Assembly: GCF_003612565.1 (NCBI RefSeq)
Contig: NZ_RAZG01000025.1
Location: 1 to 52,123 of the forward strand
DNA from: Roseburia sp. 1XD42-69
GTDB lineage: Bacteria > Bacillota > Clostridia > Lachnospirales > Lachnospiraceae
Direction of reading: 5' to 3'
Length of the DNA stretch: 52,123 bases
The stretch's first letter is position 1. Every line of letters starts with the position of its first letter. The notes under the pieces are model-generated. The model had not been told where the DNA came from and did no database searches. It worked only from the letters and a program-made list of their open reading frames with translations. The translations under genes were made by a program, and so were the position numbers. This document shows, piece after piece, positions 1-9,112 of this stretch.

Positions 1-124
1 GCACACCTTATATAGAAAAATAAAGTATGCAGTTAGTTTTATTGTATTTCTAACTTACACACTTTATTTTACACTCCCACGGCGGGAAAATCCCGCCGTC
101 TATACATCTATTACAGGTCTTTTT
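1..124. other. Intergenic end of window with a GC-rich hairpin
   Basis: There is no gene here. Positions 79-87 and 91-99 form a perfect 9-bp stem (ACGGCGGGA / TCCCGCCGT) with a 3-base loop, just downstream of the gtfA stop on the minus strand. No T-run follows it on that strand, so it looks more like a stabilising 3' hairpin than a classical terminator. A shorter related sequence (CTCCCACGG...CCGCCGT) recurs at about 149-170 inside the 3' end of gtfA, which suggests a small local duplication. Confidence 0.5.
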
Positions 125-1600
125 TCAATTATGGTTCACCTCATAACTCCCACGGAAAAAATCCGCCGTAAGTTCTGCAAAACATCCCTGGTTCTCCCAT
201 CGGATCCAAAACGTCCCTTCCGATTCTTTCACAGAGATTTCTGCCCCTTCCCCAAAGGCCCCGAAGGTGCTGCGGAAACGAATCAGCTCTAACTGCTTTT
301 TCACAGAATCTTTTGAAAGGGCCGACTCCACTTCTTCCCGGGTAAGATTTGTCCGGTTAATCTCCTTATGTCCCCCAAACCCTGCTCTTTTCACCGCCTC
401 ATGGTCGTTTTTCCCTTCCAAAAGGTCAAGATACCAAACCTGGGGTTTCCCCGGCATAAACATCTGAAGGGCCCTGGCTAAAAGCATTTTTTCCTCCGAC
501 TCTCCCAGGGCGGAAAAATAGGCTGCGTTCACCTGATAATACATATTTTTCTCCCCGTGGAGATTTTTCACAAAGCCGCCTCTTGATACAATTAAATGAA
601 TAAGGTTTTCAATGTCCTCCTCCGGTAAAATTCCCTTTAAATCCAGGAGTGGAATCCCATCGTGGCATCCCAGCATGTTTACCACTTTTAAATCTTTTTC
701 TATGATTTCTTTGGCCCAGGCAGAAAGGAACCTGCTTCTCTTATTCTCTATGGCGTCTATCACAAGGCCGGGCAAAAAGAAATCATAGGTCATATATCCC
801 TTATGACACAGTTTTTCATAAATCTTTTCCTCATAGGCGGCATGTATCTCCGGAAGCAACATCATATGGAAAGGTTCTGCAAGTTCCCGAATCTTTTCCA
901 AAAGATCCCAGGTTCCGGGCTCATTTAAGAAATTTTTCTCCCCCGGTTCTTTGGAAGCGTAGGCAAAGGCGTCCAGACGCACAATAGCTGTCCCGTAACC
1001 TGCAATCTTTTTTATGGTGTCTTTATAAAATTCCCATACTTTTTCGGATTTTACATTTAAATCCATCTGTCCAAGATATGTGGGGTAATGCACTTCCTGG
1101 TAAAAGGTATTCCAGTAGGGAATCTTTCTGCCATCGGGAAACTGCACCATCAGGATGGGAAGGCCGGGTTTGCGGAAAAACATTTTCTTTAAACAGGATT
1201 CCTCCGGCTGTATATATCCCTCCTCTGTCATAGAACCATAGCCCTTCCAGAATTCATTCCAGTTGATAAAAAAATCTTTGTACTCTGACTCCTCCCCCCG
1301 ATCTACCAAATCCTTAAACTGGGGGGACTGGGCGGAGGCATGGTTTAAGATAAAATCCAGCTTCACATCCATTCCAAGTTTCTTTATCTCCTCCAAATCC
1401 TGCCTGTCTGCCAGCTCTTCATTGATATCATAATCTATCACGGAAAAACCCCGGTCCAAATCGGAATGGTATAAACTTGGCAGAATGTAGAAAGAGCCAA
1501 ACACATCCTTCATCTCATCTCTTTTTAACAGGGAAACCATATCTGATAAACGGCTTCCCACGCTGTCCGGGTATGCATTTAACATGGGCTTATTTTTCAT
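125..1600 (-). CDS. gtfA: GH13 sucrose (6F-phosphate) phosphorylase
   Basis: Phosphorolytic GH13 (subfamily 18-like) enzyme of about 491 residues, cytoplasmic. All four GH13 regions are visible: region I DFILNH (about residues 82-87), region II VRLDAFAYA with nucleophile D210, region III LLPEIH with acid/base E251, and region IV LGCHDG with D314. The N-terminal LNAYPDSVG is typical of sucrose phosphorylases. The start at 1600 is chosen because AAGGAG lies just upstream; a start further upstream would intrude into agaSK. The gene overlaps the agaSK stop by 11 bases, so the two are coupled. AgaSK makes sucrose-6-phosphate, and the homologue in the matching R. gnavus cluster is known to prefer sucrose 6F-phosphate, so phosphorolysis to glucose-1-phosphate and fructose-6-phosphate is the likely role. 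Specificity for free or phosphorylated sucrose cannot be read from sequence alone. Confidence 0.9.
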   Translation of the reverse strand: MKNKPMLNAYPDSVGSRLSDMVSLLKRDEMKDVFGSFYILPSLYHSDLDRGFSVIDYDINEELADRQDLEEIKKLGMDVKLDFILNHASAQSPQFKDLVDRGEESEYKDFFINWNEFWKGYGSMTEEGYIQPEESCLKKMFFRKPGLPILMVQFPDGRKIPYWNTFYQEVHYPTYLGQMDLNVKSEKVWEFYKDTIKKIAGYGTAIVRLDAFAYASKEPGEKNFLNEPGTWDLLEKIRELAEPFHMMLLPEIHAAYEEKIYEKLCHKGYMTYDFFLPGLVIDAIENKRSRFLSAWAKEIIEKDLKVVNMLGCHDGIPLLDLKGILPEEDIENLIHLIVSRGGFVKNLHGEKNMYYQVNAAYFSALGESEEKMLLARALQMFMPGKPQVWYLDLLEGKNDHEAVKRAGFGGHKEINRTNLTREEVESALSKDSVKKQLELIRFRSTFGAFGEGAEISVKESEGTFWIRWENQGCFAELTADFFRGSYEVNHN

Positions 1601-4391
1601 TGACTGCTCCTTCCCCTGTAACGGTAATTTTCGCATTTCCTGCCTGCCTTAACAGCTTTTCCTGCTCTATTTCAAGCACTGTATTTATCAAATCACTGCC
1701 GGCATTCTCATCCCTGTTCCGCTTTAACCTCCTGGCCAGGGTTTTCTCCGGCGTACTGTCTATATAGACGGGCAAATCCACTCCCAAGAGATATTCGCTT
1801 CCCCCGTGGGTCCACTCAATGAAAAGGATATCTATATGGGAAAAATCCACATCTTCATAAAAAATTTCTCCCTCTTTCCTTCCCATTCTCTTTAAGGTAA
1901 TCATATTTTCTCCCCCTTTAAATGAGGAGATCACTTTATTTACCTTGTCAAATTCTATTTCTTCCGGGGTGCCAAGATAGTCCCTAAGTCCCTGTTCTCC
2001 TTTTTCTTCAAAAATTTTGAGACGCTCTCTGTCGTTATCCATGGGAATCCGTTTTGGATAATGATCCCCGGAGAGGACATAGCAATTTATCCCGTCATTG
2101 GCAAAACACTGGCTTAAAACACAGGCCATAGTGGTTTTTCCGCACCCGGAACCCCCGAACAGGCTGATGACCTTCCGTTCTTTCCCGGATTTTACATAAT
2201 TTTTCATGACACGGTACAATTCTTCTACGGATTCCATCTCCTGAAAGGAAATCTGGTAAGACTCATACTCTGTCTGGGGGGCCGGAAGGGGAATTCCCAC
2301 TTCCGTCAAAAGAGCGCCGGTGTAAACCTTTCCTTTGTCACTCTCAACATAAAAAGCGTCCCTTTTTAATCCTTTCAGCTTCACATAGGTCACTGGCATA
2401 TTTCCCGAAACCTCAAGCCTTACAATATTCACAAGGGCTTCCTTTTTATCTTCTGACAGAAACATCCATCCCGCATACCCATCAGCAAAAGGATTGGAAA
2501 GGCGGTAATACGCTCCCTGGCAGATTAACTGCTCATACTTTTTGTAGGTTTTAATCTGCTCTCTCACCAGCTGCTTTTCTTCCTCACCTAAAAGCGCCGG
2601 ATTCAGCTCATATCCAAAAGTCCCTGCCATAGCGGTAATTCCCCTGGTGCAAAGGCTTGTCACTCTCCCCGTCTGGTGATTGGGGACAGCCGAAACATGG
2701 GAGCCCACCACGGAAACAGGATAAAAGAAGGAGGAACCATACTGAATCTTTGTCCTGTTTATGGCGTCTGTATTATCACTGCACCAGATCTGGGGCGCAT
2801 AGTACATCATACCAGCGTCAAACCTTCCTCCCCCTCCGGCGCATCCCTCTATCAGCATATCCGGGTATCTCTCTGTTAGTTTTTCCAGAAAATCATAGAC
2901 TCCAAGAACATAATCGTATGTTACAGTGCCTGCATACACATCCGCCATGCCCCTGTTCATATCCCATTTCACATATTCCACATTGCCCGAATCCAGCACT
3001 GCGCAGATCTGGTGAAAAACATAATCTCTTACTTCTTTTCTGGAAAAATCCAAAAGGAGCTGATACCTGGAACGGATGGGGTCTCTGTTCCCTATTTTAA
3101 GGGCCCAGTCCGGATGTTTTCTGTAGAGGTCACTGTCCTCATTTACCATCTCCGGCTCAATCCAGATTCCAAACTTCACTCCGCAGCTGTTTACCCTGTG
3201 GATTAATTCTGCCAATGTCCCCCCCAGCTTTTCCTCGTTTACATACCAGTCTCCCAGGGAGCTTTTGTCGTCGTCTCTCTTTCCAAACCAGCCGTCGTCC
3301 ATTACCACCATATCCATTCCAAGATCCGCCGCTTCTTTTGCAAGATTTACAATGGTATCCCCGTTGAAATCAAAGTAGGCTGCCTCCCAGCTATTTAAAA
3401 GCACCGGCCGGGGGCGGTTTGCATATTTTCCCCTGCACACATGGTTACGGATACAGGAGTGGTATTTGTGGGACAGTTCCGCAAAACCATTCTGTGAGTA
3501 TGATAAAATAACCTCCGGCACAAAAAACTCCTGCCCCACTTCAAGGGGATAGGAAAACAGCGCACTGCCCAGGCCCATAATCACTCTGGTCTGGTCAATC
3601 TGGTCTTTTTCCACTTCACAGAGGAAATTTCCGCTGTATACGAAAAGCATGCCGTAACAGCTCCCAAAATCCTCCGTGGCATCTCTGTCCGCCAATATTA
3701 CAGCCGGATTGTACTGATGGCTGGACATCCCTCTCCTGCTGCCGAAAGCTGTGGTTCCATGGCCCAGGGGGGTGCGCTCCATATTTCTCTCCATGGTATG
3801 CCTGCCGTAAAATTTAACCACATCAAAATCTCCTGTGAGAAAGTCAAGGCATGCCCCTGAAGCTTTTTTCAGGGTCACTTTGTGTTCCCCCACATTTCGG
3901 ATTACCGCGCTCCTCGTAATGATGTCCTCCTCCTCTAAAACGCCGTAGAGAAGGCTCACTTCCACCTGGCTCACCCTGTCTTTTAACACAATTTCAAGGG
4001 TCTTTGCATCCTCCCCTGACCACACCGCCGGAAGTCCTTTTAAACTGTACTTTCCCTGGCGGATTTCATAGCGGGAAAAGGTCAGGTTACAACACCGGGA
4101 ACCATCGCTGTTTTCTATGTTAAGGGCGTAATTCCTGTAGTCCCCGCTCCCCAGGGTAGGGTACTCCTGGGGAAGGGTATCTAAAGAATATGTCTTGTCG
4201 TTTCCTGCGGCATAGGGATTTCCCGAAAATCCCCTGTCCGCAAAAGTCACCATATCATCTGCAAAACCGAAATTTCTTGCTCCATAGTATAAATGCAGAA
4301 GATAACCATATTTATCCACCTGCATCTGATAGGTTGTATTTTTTGTGTGCAGGGTAAAAATATTTTTATTCTGATTATAAATGATGGACAT
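1590..4391 (-). CDS. agaSK: Bifunctional alpha-galactosidase/sucrose kinase (GH36 fused to P-loop kinase)
   Basis: A 933-residue fusion. Residues 1 to about 720 are a GH36 alpha-galactosidase: the MDDGWFG block (364-370), KWD with nucleophile D477 and CSD with acid/base D539. Residues about 735-933 are a P-loop kinase with Walker A GGSGCGKTT (746-754), followed by a GDHYP motif and a C-terminal arginine-rich stretch. This is the architecture and length of AgaSK from Ruminococcus gnavus, which releases galactose from raffinose or melibiose and phosphorylates sucrose on C6 of glucose. It lies 22 bases downstream of the permease agaG with an AGGAG site 8 bases before ATG, and overlaps gtfA. Import, hydrolysis, phosphorylation and phosphorolysis are thus encoded in order. 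It is cytoplasmic, with no signal peptide. Confidence 0.95.
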   Translation of the reverse strand: MSIIYNQNKNIFTLHTKNTTYQMQVDKYGYLLHLYYGARNFGFADDMVTFADRGFSGNPYAAGNDKTYSLDTLPQEYPTLGSGDYRNYALNIENSDGSRCCNLTFSRYEIRQGKYSLKGLPAVWSGEDAKTLEIVLKDRVSQVEVSLLYGVLEEEDIITRSAVIRNVGEHKVTLKKASGACLDFLTGDFDVVKFYGRHTMERNMERTPLGHGTTAFGSRRGMSSHQYNPAVILADRDATEDFGSCYGMLFVYSGNFLCEVEKDQIDQTRVIMGLGSALFSYPLEVGQEFFVPEVILSYSQNGFAELSHKYHSCIRNHVCRGKYANRPRPVLLNSWEAAYFDFNGDTIVNLAKEAADLGMDMVVMDDGWFGKRDDDKSSLGDWYVNEEKLGGTLAELIHRVNSCGVKFGIWIEPEMVNEDSDLYRKHPDWALKIGNRDPIRSRYQLLLDFSRKEVRDYVFHQICAVLDSGNVEYVKWDMNRGMADVYAGTVTYDYVLGVYDFLEKLTERYPDMLIEGCAGGGGRFDAGMMYYAPQIWCSDNTDAINRTKIQYGSSFFYPVSVVGSHVSAVPNHQTGRVTSLCTRGITAMAGTFGYELNPALLGEEEKQLVREQIKTYKKYEQLICQGAYYRLSNPFADGYAGWMFLSEDKKEALVNIVRLEVSGNMPVTYVKLKGLKRDAFYVESDKGKVYTGALLTEVGIPLPAPQTEYESYQISFQEMESVEELYRVMKNYVKSGKERKVISLFGGSGCGKTTMACVLSQCFANDGINCYVLSGDHYPKRIPMDNDRERLKIFEEKGEQGLRDYLGTPEEIEFDKVNKVISSFKGGENMITLKRMGRKEGEIFYEDVDFSHIDILFIEWTHGGSEYLLGVDLPVYIDSTPEKTLARRLKRNRDENAGSDLINTVLEIEQEKLLRQAGNAKITVTGEGAVNEK

Positions 4392-4413
4392 AATGCATCT
4401 CCTGTAATTTTTT

Positions 4414-5256
4414 CTATCCTTTTACTGCGCCGTTGGCCACACCGTTTAAAATCTGTTTCTGGCAGATAATGTAAAATAACAGAATCGGTATCAACGCCAG
4501 AATATAAGAGGAAAAGGCCAGGTTGTAATTTGTGCCGAACTGGGTCTGGAAATTAAGCTGGGCCAAAGGCAGGGTATTCTGCCCGGTTCCTGACATAATA
4601 ACCAGGGGGGTCATTACGTCATTCCATGTGCCAAGGGCTGTTAAAATGGCAACTGTGGCGTGCATAGGCTTCATCATGGGAAATACGATGGTCCAGTAAG
4701 TTTTCCATGTGCTTGCCCCGTCAATATCCGCAGCCTCCTCCAAAGCCACGGGGATATTTTTTAAATATCCCGTATACAAAAGCACATTCATGGGCATATA
4801 AAATACAAGATACAAAAGAATCACACCTGCCCGGTTTCCCAGCCCCATCTGGGCCGTCTGCTTCACCAGAGGCATCATAAGAATGGAAAAGGGCACAAAC
4901 ATACCGCTTACAATATAAAGGTAAATCAGCCGGAAGCTTTTCTTTGCCGCCATGCTTCTTCCAATTACATAGCCGGCAATAGAATGAATCAAAATGGAAA
5001 GCGCTATGGTAACCAGGGTAATCAGAAGACTGTTTCCCAGGGAATGCCAGAAATCCGTTACTTCCATAGCCTGCCGGAAATTCTCAAGGCTGAAATGTGC
5101 GGGAAGGGCCAAAGCCCCCGCCACATCATTAGTCATCTCGCTGGGCTGCTTAAAGGCAATGACAAATGCCATATATAAGGGGAAAAATACAGTCACCGTC
5201 CCTAAGACCAAAACAATGGTCAGCACCCAATTTGTTTTCTGCGTTTTTTCCATCAT
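4414..5256 (-). CDS. agaG: ABC sugar transporter inner-membrane permease (MalG-like)
   Basis: A 280-residue membrane protein with about six transmembrane segments. It carries the EAA loop that docks the ATPase (EEAADIDGAS...IVFPMMKP, residues about 172-196), and its C-terminal NGVANGAVKG is typical of the MalG branch of carbohydrate uptake transporters (CUT1). It overlaps the start of its partner's stop by 4 bases (ATGA type). An AAGGAGG site precedes the tandem ATGATG, so the start could be either codon. With agaF and agaE it would form the alpha-galactoside importer. No ATPase gene is present in the window, so a shared MsmK/UgpC-type ATPase encoded elsewhere is inferred. Confidence 0.92.
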   Translation of the reverse strand: MMEKTQKTNWVLTIVLVLGTVTVFFPLYMAFVIAFKQPSEMTNDVAGALALPAHFSLENFRQAMEVTDFWHSLGNSLLITLVTIALSILIHSIAGYVIGRSMAAKKSFRLIYLYIVSGMFVPFSILMMPLVKQTAQMGLGNRAGVILLYLVFYMPMNVLLYTGYLKNIPVALEEAADIDGASTWKTYWTIVFPMMKPMHATVAILTALGTWNDVMTPLVIMSGTGQNTLPLAQLNFQTQFGTNYNLAFSSYILALIPILLFYIICQKQILNGVANGAVKG

Positions 5257-6128
5257 AGCTGCTCCTCCTTTTTATTCATAATGGTCATCTGGAAAATAGA
5301 AATCGCCACAATCACAAAGAAGAATATCACTGCATTGGCGCTCTGGAAGCCAAACTGTCCCCCGTCCATACCGTTTCTGTATATTAAATACGAAATGGAT
5401 TCCGTGCTCTGGGCAGGCCCTCCTTTTGTCAAAGACATGATCTGGTCAAATACCATAAGTAAATTTTTTGTGCTGAGTACCAGATTAATGGTTACAAAGG
5501 GAATCACAAGGGGAAAAGTAACGCTCCAGAACTCTTTCCACTTGCTGGCCCCATCTAACATACTGGCCTCATACACTTCCTGGGGAACTGTCTGCAGCCC
5601 CGAAATGTATATAATGGTATTCATGGCAACCGCCTGCCATACGCCTACCACCAAAACGCCTATCCAGGCATACTTTTCACTGGCAAGGAAACTGTTTTTC
5701 ATCCAGCCGATATCCCATGCCATCCCCACAGCAGGGAGAATATAAGTAAAGATAAAGCTGAAAATATAACCGATGACCAGGCCGCCTAAAATATTTGGCA
5801 CAAAGTAAATTCCCCTCAGAGCACTTTTAAAACGGATGCAGCTGTTTAATCCCAGGGCCATAACAAGGCTTAAGACATTTACAAGCACCGTACCTGCCAG
5901 GGCATATTTAAATGTGAAGAGATAACTTTTTCCCACTCTGGCGTCAGAAAAAAGATCCATGTAATTCCTTAGTCCCACATAGTCATAGGAGCCGTAACCT
6001 CTGTAATTGGTAAAACTGTAAATCATTCCCTTTATCATGGGCAAGGTGTTAAAAGCAAAAAACAAAATAAGTACCGGTATAATCACTGCCCAAAATGTTT
6101 TGTCCCGGTTTGTCATCTTACTTTTCAT
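5253..6128 (-). CDS. agaF: ABC sugar transporter inner-membrane permease (MalF-like)
   Basis: A 291-residue permease of the CUT1 sugar-importer family (MalF branch). It has about six hydrophobic segments, beginning with one near residues 12-30, and an EAA-type cytoplasmic loop (YEASMLDGASKWKEFWSV, about residues 189-206). It overlaps agaE by 4 bases and agaG by 4 bases, which implies translational coupling and equal stoichiometry. It would form the heterodimeric channel with AgaG. The substrate (raffinose, melibiose or related alpha-galactosides) is inferred from the neighbouring agaSK. Confidence 0.92.
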   Translation of the reverse strand: MKSKMTNRDKTFWAVIIPVLILFFAFNTLPMIKGMIYSFTNYRGYGSYDYVGLRNYMDLFSDARVGKSYLFTFKYALAGTVLVNVLSLVMALGLNSCIRFKSALRGIYFVPNILGGLVIGYIFSFIFTYILPAVGMAWDIGWMKNSFLASEKYAWIGVLVVGVWQAVAMNTIIYISGLQTVPQEVYEASMLDGASKWKEFWSVTFPLVIPFVTINLVLSTKNLLMVFDQIMSLTKGGPAQSTESISYLIYRNGMDGGQFGFQSANAVIFFFVIVAISIFQMTIMNKKEEQL

Positions 6129-7423
6129 TTTCCATCCTCCCTTTCTTTCTGATACTGCTGCACTTTCCGGATTAAATCTCTGTTGTACCGTTTCCAGTCC
6201 GAATCAAATTGAGCCAGAAAAATATCTGCCGCATTGTCGCTCTCATTAAGCAAAAACGTCTGAATCATGGCATCAACGCTCATTTCACTGGGGTAATGGT
6301 GATCTTGGAAATCCGCCATTCTGTCCCCCTCTATGTAATTTTTCATATCCAAAAGCTCCCCGGGAATATCAAAATCTCCCTCCTTGCAGGCAATCCCCCC
6401 CTGATTATCCAGATAAACCTGAATGGTTTCGTCTTCATACAAAAACCGCAGCACCTCATATACCGCTTCCTTATTCTCACAGTCTTTCATCACACAAAAC
6501 TGTAAATCAATACCGGAATTTAACACATTGTCCGCCTCATTTTCATTTGCCGGAAATGGGAAAGAACCGATATTCAAGTCCGGATTTACCGATAAAATCT
6601 GGGGAATGGCATAACTTCCGATGGGATACATAGCGGATTCACCTCTGGCAAATGCCGTACAGGCGTCATTGTAGCTGTAGGCATAAGGGTTCGGCTCCCC
6701 GAAGCTTAAAAGCTCCCTCATTTTATCCGCAACTTCTCTGTATTCCTCCGAAAAAGTAGTATTTCCCAGATTTACCTCATTGCAGGTGTCCGAATCGGAC
6801 AACCCAACTGCCAGGGCATTCCAGGGGGCAAGACAAGTCCAGGTATCCTTATAACCGAAATACAAGGGCAGCATTCCCTCTGCCTCAATCTCTTTACACA
6901 GGGAAACAAAATCATTCCAAGTCTCAGGCACTTCCCACCCCTGTTTTTCAAACAGATCTTTGTTGTAAAGAATCCCTGCTGCATTTGCGGCGTAGGGCAG
7001 GCAGTAAACTCCCTCTCTAGGAACAAACTCCAGTTCCTTACTCATATCCTGATAGGACTGTTTTACGGATGTTACTTCCTCCAAATCGGAAATGTCCAGA
7101 AACAAATCCGCATCCAGGAAATTGGAATAATTAATATCCCCGCCGATTCCCACAATCTGAGGATAATCCTCTCGGATAAATCGTGTTTTTAAAATTGTCA
7201 TAGCCTCATTGGGGGAATCAATCGTAAGATGGATATCCTGGTGAGTCTCATTGAAGCGGTCCTGGATTTTTTCAAAAGCTTCCACCGCCTCCGGCTTGTA
7301 AGATACCAACTCTACCTCCACTTTTCCCTCTGTTTCACTCCCTGCGCAGCCTGCAAGACCTGTAATTCCCACAGCCATAAAAACCATCGCCGTCCATCTT
7401 CGGGCAATCTTCCTTTTTGACAT
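6125..7423 (-). CDS. agaE: ABC sugar transporter substrate-binding lipoprotein
   Basis: A 432-residue extracellular solute-binding protein (family 1). The N-terminus has positive residues, a hydrophobic core and a lipobox ending LAGC at about residues 23-26, so it should be lipid-anchored outside the membrane. The remainder has the fold signature of sugar-binding proteins, for example YNKDLFEKQGWEVPETWNDF and MYPIGSYA. It is the first gene of the five-gene minus-strand operon agaE-F-G-SK-gtfA, with AAAGGAGAG ahead of ATG at 7423. The divergent AraC-family gene agaR shares its upstream region. It probably binds raffinose-family oligosaccharides, as in the matching R. gnavus cluster. Confidence 0.92.
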   Translation of the reverse strand: MSKRKIARRWTAMVFMAVGITGLAGCAGSETEGKVEVELVSYKPEAVEAFEKIQDRFNETHQDIHLTIDSPNEAMTILKTRFIREDYPQIVGIGGDINYSNFLDADLFLDISDLEEVTSVKQSYQDMSKELEFVPREGVYCLPYAANAAGILYNKDLFEKQGWEVPETWNDFVSLCKEIEAEGMLPLYFGYKDTWTCLAPWNALAVGLSDSDTCNEVNLGNTTFSEEYREVADKMRELLSFGEPNPYAYSYNDACTAFARGESAMYPIGSYAIPQILSVNPDLNIGSFPFPANENEADNVLNSGIDLQFCVMKDCENKEAVYEVLRFLYEDETIQVYLDNQGGIACKEGDFDIPGELLDMKNYIEGDRMADFQDHHYPSEMSVDAMIQTFLLNESDNAADIFLAQFDSDWKRYNRDLIRKVQQYQKEREDGK

Positions 7424-7544
7424 ATTTTTCTCTCCTTTCCCCTGGTTTTACAGTCTTTTTTCTTGATAAAAGCATTTTAACATACCAATATGCTATCATA
7501 AATATCCGTATTTTTTGATTTTTATACCACAATGCAATATTTTG

Positions 7545-7553
7545 TGCTATAAT
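7545..7553 (+). promoter_or_regulatory. Extended -10 promoter of agaR
   Basis: A perfect TATAAT at 7548-7553 is preceded by TGC (extended -10, TGnTATAAT). No good -35 is seen at 17 bp, which is acceptable for an extended -10 promoter. Transcription should begin near 7560, giving a leader of about 40 bases to the agaR ATG at 7601. The interval 7424-7544 must also hold the agaE promoter and any AgaR operator; it is AT-rich and I could not assign these. Confidence 0.6.
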
Positions 7554-7600
7554 TGTATATGACAACGCATTTTGGTATATTTGTTGGAAAAGGAGTGGAT

Positions 7601-8446
7601 ATGAGCAATATATTTTTTAATATTTTTCCCAATGAAAACTTTATAGATTTGTGCATGTACCAGTACGGATATGAACAGTGCGACCCAGGACACTCCTTCG
7701 GGCCTGTAAAAAGAAACCATTATCTGTTCCACTATATTATTTCCGGCACCGGAACCCTTATGGCGGATAATGCAAAAGGAGTCACCCAGACTTATTCCAT
7801 AAAAAGCGGTCAGGGATTTTTGATTTTTCCGGGACAAATCAATACCTATTTTGCAGATGACAATCTTCCCTGGGAATATTTCTGGATAGAATTTGACGGC
7901 CTTCGGGTAAAAGAAGCCCTTGACTTAACAGAGCTGTCCAAAAACACTCCTGTCTACCGCTCCCGCTCCAAAGACCTCCGGGAGGAGATGGTAAAGGAAA
8001 TGGATTACATTGTCCATCATGAAAAAGAATCCCCTTTTCATCTCATTGGCCACCTGTATCTTTTTTTTGACTGCCTCACCCGGTCCGCAAAGACACAGAC
8101 TCTGGTGAAAAGCAGCAAAATGAGGGACTACTACATAAAAGAAGCCATCCATTATATGGAGCAGAACTTTCAAAATAATATTACTATTGAGGATATTGCC
8201 GCAGTGTGCGGAATCAACCGCAGTTATTTTGGAAAAATATTTAAGAATTCCACGGGGCGTTCCCCCCAGGAGTTTTTAATGAATTACAGAATGGTGAAAG
8301 CCACGGAACTGTTAAAGCTGACCTCCCTTTCCATTGCAGATATCGGCTCTGCAGTTGGATATGAAAATCAGCTTCATTTTTCCCGTGCCTTTAAAAATGT
8401 ATATGGCATTTCACCAAGAGAATGGCGAAACCAACATAAAATGTGA
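7601..8446 (+). CDS. agaR: AraC-family regulator of the alpha-galactoside cluster
   Basis: A 281-residue AraC/XylS-type activator. The N-terminal half is a cupin-like sugar-sensing domain (HYLFHYIISGTGTL, about residues 32-45). The C-terminal 100 residues carry two helix-turn-helix units (ITIEDIAAVCGINRSYF; LSIADIGSAVGYENQLHFSR) ending FKNVYGISPREWR. The start at 7601 is chosen because AAAAGGAG sits 6 bases upstream; an upstream ATG at 7553 lies inside the -10 element. It is divergent from agaE, the position of AgaR in R. gnavus, so it likely activates agaEFGSK-gtfA in response to melibiose or raffinose. That role is inferred from position. Confidence 0.88.
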   Translation: MSNIFFNIFPNENFIDLCMYQYGYEQCDPGHSFGPVKRNHYLFHYIISGTGTLMADNAKGVTQTYSIKSGQGFLIFPGQINTYFADDNLPWEYFWIEFDGLRVKEALDLTELSKNTPVYRSRSKDLREEMVKEMDYIVHHEKESPFHLIGHLYLFFDCLTRSAKTQTLVKSSKMRDYYIKEAIHYMEQNFQNNITIEDIAAVCGINRSYFGKIFKNSTGRSPQEFLMNYRMVKATELLKLTSLSIADIGSAVGYENQLHFSRAFKNVYGISPREWRNQHKM

Positions 8447-8461
8447 CAAACTCATGCAACT

Positions 8462-8495
8462 TCACCTCTTTCTTCTAAATTTAGGGAAAAGGTGA
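8462..8495 (+). terminator. Weak terminator-like hairpin after agaR
   Basis: TCACCT (8462-8467) pairs with AGGTGA (8490-8495), extended by TTTC/GAAA after a bulge. It lies 15 bases after the agaR stop on the coding strand. Only TTTCATC follows, so the U-tract is poor. The rest of 8447-8580 shows no gene. Confidence 0.35.
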
Positions 8496-8580
8496 TTTCA
8501 TCATCGCTTCCTTAGCTTTCGTATACTCAAAAACTGCTTTTATTACAAGAAATAAATTTTAATTTAATGTGTCTGGAAAT

Positions 8581-8601
8581 ATACCGTCACAATGGTATAC
8601 T
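8581..8601 (+). promoter_or_regulatory. Extended -10 promoter with overlapping inverted repeat
   Basis: TATACT at 8596-8601 is preceded by TGG, an extended -10. It overlaps the inverted repeat ATACC (8581-8585) / GGTAT (8594-8598) with an 8-base spacer. A protein bound there would block the promoter, so this is a candidate operator for the small gene at 8634. Confidence 0.4.
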
Positions 8602-8633
8602 AATCTTAACACATCAAAAGGAGGTCTTATGCC

Positions 8634-9112
8634 ATGCTGAAAATGGTGATCCGCATGGATGGTGATAAAATTAATATTGAAAAAAATACCGTCTGGAGGG
8701 AATATACAAGACAATTGACAACACGTTTATCCAAATGGGCTTTCCCCGCAGGGAAGATGCCTCCGGCTCCTTGGTATATCTGGACAATGGGCACGACAAA
8801 GATTACGGACGGTTTGGGAAAATTGTCAATACCCTGAAAAAGCAGGCATGGTTTATGGATAATGTAAAGGTCTGGCTTTTATGCGATAGTGATGATTCGG
8901 ACAGTTCGGATGATTTTAACGTGGAAGATTTGCTAAGCCATTACAGACAAAAATTTCCCTGGATTGGAAACGGCGTCAATAAAATCGATGTTACCAATAT
9001 CGGACGTCAGCATGATTTGACGGAATTGTTGAAGCCGACAGCGCCTATTGAGATAGACAGTTCCATTCTTCTTACAGAAAATACTGAGTCAGCCACAGAA
9101 AACGGACACTAA
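8634..9112 (+). pseudogene. Small conserved hypothetical protein, frameshifted
   Basis: ATG at 8634 follows an excellent AAAAGGAGG site, but the frame shifts inside the A-run 8680-8686. Restoring one A joins INIEKKYRLEGIYKTIDNT to the downstream frame (GFPRREDASGSLVYLDNGH...), giving about 159 residues. The middle part (NTLKKQAWFMDNVKVWLL, then an Asp/Ser-rich DSDDSDSSDDF and EDLLSHYRQK) reminds me of small proteins carried by Tn4451-like integrative elements of Clostridia. That is memory, not a search result. The final 50 or so residues, after FPWIG, do not fit that pattern and may be a replaced tail. No recombinase or relaxase is nearby, so it would be a mobile-element relic. A sequencing error is equally possible. 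Confidence 0.55.

Noticed and set aside
79-99. Perfect hairpin as a terminator of gtfA
   Set aside because: No T-run follows on the minus strand and the stem is 25 bases after the stop, so it is listed only as a hairpin.
2657-3100. Plus-strand open frame of 147 codons inside agaSK
   Set aside because: It lies antisense to conserved catalytic sequence, has no ribosome binding site and no family resemblance.
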